From Deltaproteobacteria bacterium (GTDB taxonomy: Bacteria > Desulfobacterota > Desulfobulbia > Desulfobulbales > Desulfobulbaceae): a stretch of DNA of 12,335 nt. Numbering within the stretch: the stretch's first letter is position 1; the number at the start of each line of letters is the position of its first letter. A model generated the notes under the pieces. It saw only the letters and a list, made by a program, of their open reading frames with translations. It had not been told where the DNA came from and searched no databases. The position numbers and the translations under genes are program-made. Location: the NCBI GenBank assembly GCA_013151365.1, contig JAADIK010000136.1:1-12335 (forward strand), read 5' to 3'. This document shows positions 6,143 to 12,335 of the stretch, in pieces.

Positions 6143-6514
6143 ATGGACAAAAACGATTTTACAAAAGCCAGGGCCAAGCTTGGTAAAACGCAGAAAGAAC
6201 TCGCTGGACTCCTAGGCGTTTCTTTAAAGGCCGTCCAGAGCTACGAACAGGGGTGGCGACCGGTGCCGCTTCATGTTGAAAGACAGGCCTATTTCCTGCT
6301 CATCAACCAGCGCCAGGAGAAACCCCAACGCCGCAAGGACTGCTGGGTACGAAAAAAATGCGAGTACAAAAAGGTTTGCCCGGCCTGGGAGTTTCAAGCC
6401 GGACATCTCTGCTGGTTCATAAACGGCACTCAATGCGAATGCGCGGCAGGAAAGGAATGGAAAGATAAAATGGAAGTCTGCCGCCACTGCGAGGTCCTTT
6501 CCACCCTGCTTTGA
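6143..6514 (+). CDS. XRE-type helix-turn-helix protein with C-terminal two-CW cysteine-rich domain
   Basis: Residues 5-42 form a compact XRE-like helix-turn-helix: KARAKLGKTQKELAGLLGVS, then LKAVQSYEQGWRPVP. The recognition-helix region (SLKAVQSYEQG) is typical of DNA binding. The remaining 70 residues hold eight cysteines (67, 73, 79, 90, 98, 100, 113, 116), with two CW pairs (67-68, 90-91), CPAW (79-82), a GTQC segment and a final CxxC. This is the two-CW pattern found alone or fused to sensory proteins, mainly in anaerobic bacteria; metal or Fe-S binding is plausible but unproven. The whole 123-residue protein could be a redox- or metal-responsive transcription factor. AGGG (6134-6137) stands five bases before the ATG. 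No clear promoter was seen. Neighbouring genes give no functional hint beyond possible autoregulation. Confidence 0.85.
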   Translation: MDKNDFTKARAKLGKTQKELAGLLGVSLKAVQSYEQGWRPVPLHVERQAYFLLINQRQEKPQRRKDCWVRKKCEYKKVCPAWEFQAGHLCWFINGTQCECAAGKEWKDKMEVCRHCEVLSTLL

Positions 6515-6550
6515 CGATAATCGTAAGCCGCCACAGGCACCCCGTCTTCA

Positions 6551-6576
6551 CGCGGTCGCTCCCGCCGCTTTTTTTC
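6551..6576 (+). terminator. Weak terminator-like hairpin after the XRE gene
   Basis: GCGG pairs with CCGC across a nine-base loop (6552-6568) and is followed by a run of seven T (6569-6575). The stem has only four pairs, so termination efficiency is doubtful, but its place 40 bases after the regulator stop and before mnmA fits. Confidence 0.3.
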
Positions 6577-6709
6577 TTCTCCCCGGCTGTAAAATTTAAC
6601 CCCAAGTTCCGCTTCTTCCTGTTTACCCCCGTTTCCCGACATGGTACAGTGGCCGGGATTTATTCGTCAACAAGCCGGAGATGAACCGTTTGCACAGACC
6701 TCTTTTTTC

Positions 6710-7780
6710 ATGACACAACTCAAAATCGGCATTGCCATGAGCGGGGGCGTGGACAGCACGGTTTCCGCCGCCATCCTGCATCGGCAGGGGTTTGCCGTGC
6801 ACGGATTTTTCATGCGTCTGCCCCTGAAAGGGGTCGAGGAACAAATCATCCGGGTGCGCGCAGTGGCCAAGCGCCTGGAGATCCCCCTGTCCGTCATTGA
6901 TATGCGGATGCTTTTCCCCGATACCGTAATCGCTTACTTTGTTAACCAGTACCTACATGGGCTGACTCCCAACCCCTGTGTTATCTGCAACCGACGCATC
7001 AAGTTCGGGGTCCTGATGGAATCCATGATGGCCCGGGGCATGGACAGGATGGCCACCGGTCATTATGCCCGCATCCGCCGGGAAAGCGACACCGAATCCT
7101 TCATCATGCGCGGCCTTGACGAGAAAAAAGACCAGTCATACTTTCTCTGCCGCTTATCGGCGGCGCAACTCAACCGGATGATTCTGCCGCTCGGCGAGTT
7201 CACCAAGAAAAAGGTGTACCGGATGGCCGCGGACATGGGACTTGCCGGGGTCCACGGGCCGGAAAGCCAGGATGTCTGTTTTCTGAGCGGCGACAGTGTT
7301 GCCGCCTTTCTGCAGGAGCAGGGAATAAACGACGTTCCCGGAGATATTGTAACCCGCGAGGGCCGGGTACTCGGACGCCACCTGGGCATCTGGCATTACA
7401 CCATCGGCCAGCGGCACGGTCTCGGCCTGCCCGATACAACGCCCTGGTATGTCATGGAGCTCGACGCGGCGGACAACCGGGTCATCGTCTGCAAAAACGA
7501 AGAATTGTTCTCCAGCTCCCTCATGCTGCGGGAGGTGTGCTGGACCGGGACCCCCCCGGCGCTGCCCTGGGACGGACTTGTCCAGCTCCGTTCCCGCCAC
7601 CGGGCCTCGCCGGCGACGGTTGACCGGGACCGCCGGGGCCGCTGGATTGTTTCTTTTACCGAACGGCAGAGAGCGGTGACCCCGGGGCAGTTTGCGGTTT
7701 TTTACGCGGCGGAAACGGTACTGGGCAGCGGCGTCATCGCCGGCCGGCTCCCTGATGCGGACGGGGACCATTGCCAGTGA
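6710..7780 (+). CDS. mnmA: tRNA-specific 2-thiouridylase
   Basis: MnmA activates U34 of tRNA-Lys, -Glu and -Gln with ATP and inserts sulfur to form 2-thiouridine. The protein has 356 residues against 368 in E. coli. The PP-loop is SGGVDS (11-16). TPNPCVICNRRIKFG (86-100) carries Cys90 and Cys93, ATGHYARI follows at 115-122, and GPESQDVCFLSG (183-194) holds Cys190. Cys93 and Cys190 align with E. coli Cys102 and Cys199. Cys90 replaces an Asp of E. coli and creates the CxxC variant common in other phyla. The segment after FMRLPLKG is shorter than in E. coli and lacks the usual NW..D stretch. The ATG at 6710 gives the family start but has no Shine-Dalgarno; an in-frame ATG at 6641 adds 23 unmatched residues. 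The stop overlaps the mtaB start. Confidence 0.95.
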   Translation: MTQLKIGIAMSGGVDSTVSAAILHRQGFAVHGFFMRLPLKGVEEQIIRVRAVAKRLEIPLSVIDMRMLFPDTVIAYFVNQYLHGLTPNPCVICNRRIKFGVLMESMMARGMDRMATGHYARIRRESDTESFIMRGLDEKKDQSYFLCRLSAAQLNRMILPLGEFTKKKVYRMAADMGLAGVHGPESQDVCFLSGDSVAAFLQEQGINDVPGDIVTREGRVLGRHLGIWHYTIGQRHGLGLPDTTPWYVMELDAADNRVIVCKNEELFSSSLMLREVCWTGTPPALPWDGLVQLRSRHRASPATVDRDRRGRWIVSFTERQRAVTPGQFAVFYAAETVLGSGVIAGRLPDADGDHCQ

Positions 7781-9090
7781 AATCAGTGAAAAAAATCGCC
7801 ATTGCCACTCTCGGCTGCAAGGTCAACCAGTTTGAATCCGCCTCGTTCAGCTCGTCCCTGACCAGGGCCGGGTGCGAAATCGTCCCCTTTAACGGCCGGG
7901 CCGACATTTATGTGATCAATACCTGTGCGGTTACCGGCCGGGCCGGCCAGCAGTCCCGGCAGCTGATCCGCCGGGCCATGAAAACGAATCCCGCGGCCCG
8001 CCTGGTCATCACCGGTTGCTACGCGCAGGCGGCATCCCGGAAAATCCTGGAAATAACCGACAACCGGTCGGTCTGCATTGTCGGCAACGGCAACAAGGAC
8101 CTGGTGCTTGATGCCGCCCTGGCCGAAAACGGCTGCGACCTGCCCCCGGGCGATATCGGGATGAAGCGGGAAATCTGCCGCCTGCCGGTCCGCCGCTTCA
8201 ACGGCCGCACCCGCGCTTTTTTACGGATTCAGGACGGCTGCAACAACTTCTGCTCCTACTGCATCGTCCCGCACACCAGGGGCCGCAGCCGCAGCCTTGC
8301 GCTGCCGGAGGTTCTCGAGCAGGCCGCCATCTTCAGCGAAGAAGGATACCGGGAGCTGGTCATCACCGGGATCAACGTGGGCAAGTACGGCCTGGACCTG
8401 GACGAGGAAGAAACCATCTACACCCTCCTCGCCCGGCTTTGCCGTGAATTCCCGGACATGCGCTTCCGGCTCAGTTCCATCGAACCCACCGAGGTGAATG
8501 ACTCGCTTCTTGAACTGATGACCCGGGCGCCGAATTTCATGCCCCACCTGCATATTCCCCTGCAAAGCGGGGACGATGCCATCCTGCGGCGCATGAACCG
8601 CCGCTATCCTGTCGCAGCTTTTGCCCGGGCCGTACAACAGAGCCATGACGCCCTCCCTCATATTGCCATCGGCTGTGACATTCTTGGCGGTTTTCCCGGC
8701 GAGGACAACGCGGCCCACGACAATACCCGGCAACTGCTGGCCGGCCTGCCGGTCACCTATCTCCACGTCTTTCCCTTTTCGCGGCGGCCGGGCACCCCGG
8801 CCGCCTCCATGAAGGACCAGGTGCCGAAACAGATCAAGGACGAACGAGTCAGCCAACTGCGTGCTCTCGGCCGTGAAAAAAAGCTGGAATTTTACCGGCG
8901 CCATGTCGGCACGATCAGGCAGGTGCTCGTTGAACGGCGCAACAAAAAAACAGGCCTGCTCAAGGGATTTTCAGAAAATTATATTCCGGTGCAGTTCCAG
9001 GGCCCGGCCCGCCTGACCGGACAAGTCGTTGCCATACGAATCGACCGTCTCGATAAAGACGAACCTTTCGGCACGTTACAGAACGAGTAG
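7777..9090 (+). CDS. mtaB: tRNA t6A37 methylthiotransferase (MiaB-like family)
   Basis: MtaB converts t6A37 to 2-methylthio-t6A in ANN-decoding tRNAs by radical-SAM chemistry. Of 437 residues, the N-terminal UPF0004 domain contains TLGCKVNQFE (11-20), NTC (48-50) and TGCYAQ (79-84), so Cys14, Cys50 and Cys81 hold the auxiliary [4Fe-4S] cluster. The radical-SAM motif CNNFCSYC (155-162) gives Cys155, Cys159 and Cys162. A C-terminal TRAM-like domain occupies roughly the last 65 residues. The TLGCKVNQFE signature points to MtaB rather than MiaB (which reads more like TFGCQMN) or RimO. I chose the GTG at 7777 because it overlaps the mnmA stop as GTGA and has GGGGA at 7763-7767; a TTG at 7771 is the alternative. 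Tight overlap with mnmA implies translational coupling of two tRNA sulfur-insertion enzymes. Confidence 0.93.
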   Translation: MKSVKKIAIATLGCKVNQFESASFSSSLTRAGCEIVPFNGRADIYVINTCAVTGRAGQQSRQLIRRAMKTNPAARLVITGCYAQAASRKILEITDNRSVCIVGNGNKDLVLDAALAENGCDLPPGDIGMKREICRLPVRRFNGRTRAFLRIQDGCNNFCSYCIVPHTRGRSRSLALPEVLEQAAIFSEEGYRELVITGINVGKYGLDLDEEETIYTLLARLCREFPDMRFRLSSIEPTEVNDSLLELMTRAPNFMPHLHIPLQSGDDAILRRMNRRYPVAAFARAVQQSHDALPHIAIGCDILGGFPGEDNAAHDNTRQLLAGLPVTYLHVFPFSRRPGTPAASMKDQVPKQIKDERVSQLRALGREKKLEFYRRHVGTIRQVLVERRNKKTGLLKGFSENYIPVQFQGPARLTGQVVAIRIDRLDKDEPFGTLQNE

Positions 9091-9091
9091 C

Positions 9092-9120
9092 TTGAGATAA
9101 AAAGCGGAACCAGGTAAAAT
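9092..9120 (+). promoter_or_regulatory. Sigma70-type promoter upstream of cinA-recA
   Basis: TTGAGA (9092-9097; five of six matches) and TAAAAT (9115-9120; five of six) are separated by exactly 17 bases. It begins immediately after the mtaB stop codon. The start would be near 9127, leaving a leader of about 45 bases before cinA. This is the best promoter match in the window. Confidence 0.65.
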
Positions 9121-9172
9121 CTCTTTGCGTCATGTCGAATCAATGCGTTTCCAATGCCAACGAGCTTAACAG

Positions 9173-10420
9173 ATGATCGGAGAGATAATCGCCATCGGCG
9201 ATGAATTAACATCGGGCCGTATCGCCAACACCACCAGCAGTTTTGCCGCCCGGCAGCTCTTTGTCGCGGGCTATGAAATATTGGCCATGCAGACCATCGG
9301 CGACACGCCGGAGCTGATCGGCGAGGTAATCAAACAGGCCGTCGGCCGGGTGGATTTCGTCATTGTCACCGGCGGCCTCGGCGCCACGACCGATGACCTG
9401 ACCAACAAGGCCGTGGCCGAGGCCTTGAACCGGCCGCCCACGCTGTATCCTGAAATCCTGGACATCATCCGGCATCACATGGGGGACACGGACGATTCGG
9501 CAAGCTTTCTTGAAAAACTCGCCTGGCTGCCCAAGGGGGCCGAGGTTCTCAATGCCCGGGCCAGGATGGCCGGTTACCTGCTGGTCTACGAGGATACGCC
9601 GATTTTCTTTCTGCCCGGCGTCCCCTCCCAGATGGAAGAACTCCTCGTCGAACATGTGCTGCCGTGTCTTGCCGACTGGACCGGCAACGATGATCGCCAT
9701 CACGTTCGGCAGCGGGTCTACCGGGTCTTCGGTCTCCATGAAAACGAGATCAACGAAAAACTGCGCCGGCTTGAGAAAGAGCCCCGCAGCAAAATCGGTT
9801 ATTATCCCGTGAACAGCGAGGTGCATGTCAGCCTGACCGTGCTTGGCCGGAGCGAGGAAGAGGCCGACACCCTTTTCGCATCGCTGGACCGGCAGATTAC
9901 CGCGGCGCTCGGTGACGTTATCTACGGCCTAGACCATGATTCAATGGCCTCGGTGGTGGGCGCTCTCCTGCGCGCCGGCGGCAAAAAGATCAGCGTGGCC
10001 GAGTCATGCACCGGCGGCCTGCTGTCCAGCAAAATGACCGGGGTTGCCGGCAGTTCCGAGTGGTTTACGGGCGGGGTGGTGGCCTACAGCAACGATCTCA
10101 AGGAAGACCTGCTCGGCGTCGACAACAGGCTGCTGGCGGCGCATGGGGCAGTCAGCGCGCCGGTCGCCCGGGCCATGGCTGCGGGCATTGCCGGCCGCAG
10201 CGCCACCGGCATCGGCGTCTCGGTCACCGGCATTGCCGGACCAACCGGCGGCAGCGAAGAAAAACCGGTCGGCACCGTCTATATAGGATTATTCGTGGAT
10301 GGCGAGGTGACGGACTCCCTCTTTCATTTTGCCGGCAACCGGAAGCAGATACAGGAAGAAACCGCCCAGACCGCTCTCGATCTGGTGCGCCGCTCGTTAT
10401 TAGGGCATGTAAGGAAATAA
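9173..10420 (+). CDS. cinA: CinA-family protein (NMN deamidase / competence-damage-inducible)
   Basis: The 415-residue protein is the full two-domain CinA. Residues 1-170 form the MoCF/molybdopterin-binding-like domain, with IGDELTSGRIANT (8-20), TGGLGATTDD (66-75) and LPGVPSQMEE (147-156); in some homologues this acts as an ADP-ribose pyrophosphatase. Residues 255-410 form the CinA C-terminal domain, with ISVAESCTGGLLSS (273-286), WFTGGVVAYSN (297-307) and VTGIAGPTGG (351-360). This domain can deamidate NMN for pyridine-nucleotide recycling. The ATG at 9173 fits the family start but has only a weak upstream purine stretch. It is 50 bases from recA, an arrangement conserved across many bacteria, where both genes are often expressed together and link to competence or DNA damage. 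Which of the two activities operates here cannot be read from sequence alone. Confidence 0.95.
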   Translation: MIGEIIAIGDELTSGRIANTTSSFAARQLFVAGYEILAMQTIGDTPELIGEVIKQAVGRVDFVIVTGGLGATTDDLTNKAVAEALNRPPTLYPEILDIIRHHMGDTDDSASFLEKLAWLPKGAEVLNARARMAGYLLVYEDTPIFFLPGVPSQMEELLVEHVLPCLADWTGNDDRHHVRQRVYRVFGLHENEINEKLRRLEKEPRSKIGYYPVNSEVHVSLTVLGRSEEEADTLFASLDRQITAALGDVIYGLDHDSMASVVGALLRAGGKKISVAESCTGGLLSSKMTGVAGSSEWFTGGVVAYSNDLKEDLLGVDNRLLAAHGAVSAPVARAMAAGIAGRSATGIGVSVTGIAGPTGGSEEKPVGTVYIGLFVDGEVTDSLFHFAGNRKQIQEETAQTALDLVRRSLLGHVRK

Positions 10421-10439
10421 CTTGGCCGTGTTAGTTATT
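10416..10439. promoter_or_regulatory. 24-base palindrome at the cinA-recA junction
   Basis: AATAAC (10416-10421) and GTTATT (10434-10439) form a perfect inverted repeat separated by 12 bases; the left arm includes the cinA stop codon. It lies about 30 bases before recA, a plausible place for an operator. It does not match the E. coli LexA box, and no clear -35/-10 pair for a separate recA promoter is visible around it. Confidence 0.3.
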
Positions 10440-10470
10440 CAAAGGCCCTTAATGTCAAAAGGAGAAAACA

Positions 10471-11547
10471 ATGGCTGAAGCGATGAATAAAAACGAGGCC
10501 GGCAAGCTCAAGAGCGTTGACAATGCCATGACCCAGATCCAGCGGCAGTTCGGCAAGGGTTCGATCATGCGCCTGGGCGAGCATCAGCATGAAGACATTC
10601 CGGTCATTTCCACCGGCTCCCTCAGCATCGATATCGCCTTGGGCGTAGGGGGACTTCCATGCGGGCGGATCACGGAAATTTACGGTCCCGAATCCTCGGG
10701 CAAAACGACTCTTGCCCTGCATGTGATTGCCGAGGCCCAGCGGCGGGGCGGTACCGCCGCCTTTATCGACGCGGAACATGCCCTGGACATCAGCTATGCC
10801 AAGAGGCTGGGCGTGGACACGAACAACCTGCTCATCTCCCAGCCGGACTTCGGCGAGCAGGCCCTGGAAATCACGGAAATCCTCATGCGCAGCGGCGGGA
10901 TCGCCGTCATTGTAATCGATTCGGTGGCGGCCCTTGTGCCGCGGGCCGAGATCGACGGCAATGTTGGGGATCAGCACGTCGGCCTGCAGGCCCGGCTCAT
11001 GTCCCATGTCATGCGTAAGTTTACCGGCGTGATTCAGCGGACCAACACGGTCCTGGTCTTTATCAACCAGATCCGGATCAAGATCGGGGTCATGTTCGGC
11101 AACCCGGAAACCACGACCGGCGGCAATGCCCTCAAGTTTTACAGTTCCATGCGGCTCGATATCCGCAGAATGACCCAGATCAAAGAAGGTCAGGATGTCA
11201 TCGGCAACCGCACCAAGGTCAAGGTGGTGAAAAACAAGGTCGCCCCACCCTTCAAGACCGCTGAATTCGATATCATCTACGGCGAAGGCATCTCAAAGAC
11301 CGGCGACCTGCTGGATCTGGGCGTGGAACTCCAGATCATTGACAAGAGCGGCGCCTGGTATTCCTACGAGGATGAACGTATCGGCCAGGGCCGGGAGAAT
11401 GCCAAGGCCTTTCTCAAGGAACACCCGGAGATGAGTGCCGAGATTGAACGTAAGGTGCGTCTTGGCTACGGCCTGCCTGTCGCGGCGAAAACTGTCACGG
11501 CGGCGGAGAAAAAGCCGGCGGCGGTAGAAACCAAAAGCGACAAGTAA
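10471..11547 (+). CDS. recA: Recombinase RecA
   Basis: RecA forms ATP-dependent filaments on single-stranded DNA, carries out strand exchange and triggers LexA cleavage. The 358 residues contain Walker A GPESSGKT (72-79), catalytic Glu102 in DAEHALD, Walker B VIVIDSVAAL (146-155), L1 around DGNVGDQHVGLQ (162-173), FINQIRIKIGVMFG (197-210) and L2 NPETTTGGNALKFY (211-224). The C-terminal tail (340-358) is rich in Lys, Ala and Glu rather than strongly acidic. AAAAGGAG (10457-10464) is well placed before the ATG at 10471. No intein or unusual insertion is present. The gene probably shares a transcript with cinA. No hairpin terminator follows, so the ferredoxin gene 54 bases later may be read through. 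Confidence 0.99.
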   Translation: MAEAMNKNEAGKLKSVDNAMTQIQRQFGKGSIMRLGEHQHEDIPVISTGSLSIDIALGVGGLPCGRITEIYGPESSGKTTLALHVIAEAQRRGGTAAFIDAEHALDISYAKRLGVDTNNLLISQPDFGEQALEITEILMRSGGIAVIVIDSVAALVPRAEIDGNVGDQHVGLQARLMSHVMRKFTGVIQRTNTVLVFINQIRIKIGVMFGNPETTTGGNALKFYSSMRLDIRRMTQIKEGQDVIGNRTKVKVVKNKVAPPFKTAEFDIIYGEGISKTGDLLDLGVELQIIDKSGAWYSYEDERIGQGRENAKAFLKEHPEMSAEIERKVRLGYGLPVAAKTVTAAEKKPAAVETKSDK

Positions 11548-11601
11548 ATTTGTAACTATTCAGCTTTTTTTGTACGAACCTTTATCCCGGAGGAAAATAC
11601 C

Positions 11602-11787
11602 ATGTGGCAAGTTGAAGTCGACAAGGACAAATGCAAAGGCAGCGAGGAGTGTATCAGCGCCTGTCCGTCCGGTGTGTATGAACTGGTGGACGGCAAGGCC
11701 GATCCGGTCAACATGGATGAGTGCATCGGCTGCGAGACCTGCGTCGAGGTCTGCCCCAACGGGGCCTGTAGTGTAACCGAGGTGTAG
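11602..11787 (+). CDS. Small ferredoxin with one canonical and one three-cysteine cluster site
   Basis: The 61-residue soluble protein has two ferredoxin half-motifs. The second, C41IGC44ETC47VEVC51P, is complete. The first reads C11KGSEEC17ISAC21P, with Ser14 where the middle cysteine of CxxCxxC is expected. Length, spacing and surrounding sequence (EVDKDKCKG, VYELVDGKA, DECIGCETCVEVC) closely resemble Desulfovibrio africanus ferredoxin III as I remember it. That protein has Asp at position 14 and binds one [3Fe-4S] and one [4Fe-4S] cluster. By analogy this would be a 3Fe/4Fe ferredoxin, with Ser14 a possible weak fourth ligand. GGAGG (11589-11593) lies eight bases before the ATG. Electron partners are not encoded nearby; linkage to recA is probably positional only. 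Confidence 0.93.
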   Translation: MWQVEVDKDKCKGSEECISACPSGVYELVDGKADPVNMDECIGCETCVEVCPNGACSVTEV

Positions 11788-11823
11788 TCCCGCCCGGTTT
11801 CACTACATTTTCCCCTTTTCTTC

Positions 11824-12335
11824 GTGCGCCGATTTTTTATCGATCCCGGCTCGATTTCAGCCCAGCGGGCCGTCATCTCCGCCGCGGAATCACGGCACAT
11901 CGCCACGGTTCTCCGTCTGCAGCCCGGTACCTGCGTCGAGCTTTTTGACGGAACCGGAACCGTGTACCAGGGATGCCTGCACTCGGTGACCAGGCAGGCG
12001 GTGACGGTCGACATCCTCTCCCGGCAGCAACCTGCCGAGGAGGGTGTCTCCCTGACCCTGGCCCAGGGCCTGCTCAAGGGCAAAAAAATGGACTTTCTGG
12101 TGCAGAAGGCCACCGAACTGGGAGTCCGGACCTTCCAGCCCCTGCAGACCAGGTACTGCGAGAACAAGGGCGAGCGCCGGGGCCGGCGGCAACGCTGGCA
12201 ACGCATCATGCTGGAGGCCTGCAAGCAGTGCAAGCGGCCGCTCCCCATGGAGATTAATCCGGCCGCCGGTCTGAACCACCTCGACACCTCTCGGTTTTCG
12301 TGCAAAATCATGCTCTGGGAAGACGAAAAGAGCGT
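11824..12335 (+). CDS. rsmE: 16S rRNA (uracil-1498-N3)-methyltransferase, N-terminal part
   Basis: RsmE is a SPOUT-fold, SAM-dependent enzyme that methylates U1498 of 16S rRNA in the 30S subunit. The first 170 codons are present and the frame runs off the window end; the family is about 245 residues. It starts MRRFFIDPGS at a GTG (11824-11826). A PUA-like N-terminal domain follows with ESRHIATVLRLQPG (22-35) and LFDGTG (40-45), then the family signature LLKGKKMDFLVQKATELGV (83-101) and the segment RWQRIMLEACKQCKR (124-138). The SAM-binding knot lies beyond the window. The GTG start matches the family N-terminus, but no Shine-Dalgarno precedes it and no nearby ATG is available. It sits 36 bases after the ferredoxin gene, so the two may be co-transcribed. 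Confidence 0.93.
   Translation, partial: MRRFFIDPGSISAQRAVISAAESRHIATVLRLQPGTCVELFDGTGTVYQGCLHSVTRQAVTVDILSRQQPAEEGVSLTLAQGLLKGKKMDFLVQKATELGVRTFQPLQTRYCENKGERRGRRQRWQRIMLEACKQCKRPLPMEINPAAGLNHLDTSRFSCKIMLWEDEKS

Noticed and set aside
6641..6709. 23-residue N-terminal extension of MnmA from the ATG at 6641
   Set aside because: The extension has no counterpart in the family, which normally starts a few residues before the PP-loop, and no ribosome-binding site precedes it.
11551..11572. T-run after recA as a terminator
   Set aside because: Seven T are present, but no GC-rich stem lies directly before them; only a four-pair ACAA/TTGT match is seen.
1..12335. CRISPR array, defence island, prophage or toxin-antitoxin pair
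   Set aside because: No regularly spaced direct repeats, integrase, phage structural genes or paired small toxin/antitoxin genes were found. The NYN nuclease has no antitoxin-like neighbour.

Overview
The window reads as a GC-rich chromosomal segment of a Desulfobacterota-type bacterium, probably an anaerobic sulfate or sulfur metaboliser. This is inferred from the style of the housekeeping proteins, from a small ferredoxin that resembles Desulfovibrio africanus ferredoxin III, and from a regulator carrying the cysteine-rich two-CW motif. No 16S, tRNA or other lineage marker is present, so the taxonomy is a guess.

Layout. The left edge (2-160) is the tail of a HU/IHF-family gene. It ends at a strong two-way terminator (172-214) shared with a convergent yciO-like gene (265-882, minus). 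A non-coding stretch of about 470 bases then leads to guaB. Its second half looks like a promoter followed by a long, strongly folded 5' leader. guaB (IMP dehydrogenase) and guaA (GMP synthase) follow and give the two-step route from IMP to GMP. Next come three small accessory genes: an NYN-nuclease/cold-shock fusion (4591-5367), a stand-alone CBM48 glycogen-binding module (5600-5896) and an XRE/two-CW regulator (6143-6514). The intergenic spaces in this stretch hold related palindromic repeats. One is a hairpin-shaped element with 16-bp inverted ends that also supplies the stop codon of the NYN gene.

The right half is conserved core. mnmA and mtaB overlap and both install sulfur in tRNA (2-thiouridine at position 34; 2-methylthio on t6A37). 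A good sigma70-like promoter precedes cinA-recA, a widely conserved pair. After recA come a 61-residue ferredoxin with one cluster cysteine replaced by serine, and the first 170 codons of rsmE, cut by the window end.

The core genes cover GMP synthesis, tRNA/rRNA modification and recombination and look ordinary. The points worth checking are the guaB leader RNA, the palindromic repeat family in the guaA-to-regulator stretch, the seven-cysteine ferredoxin and the unusual small proteins. I found no CRISPR array, phage, toxin-antitoxin or defence cassette.
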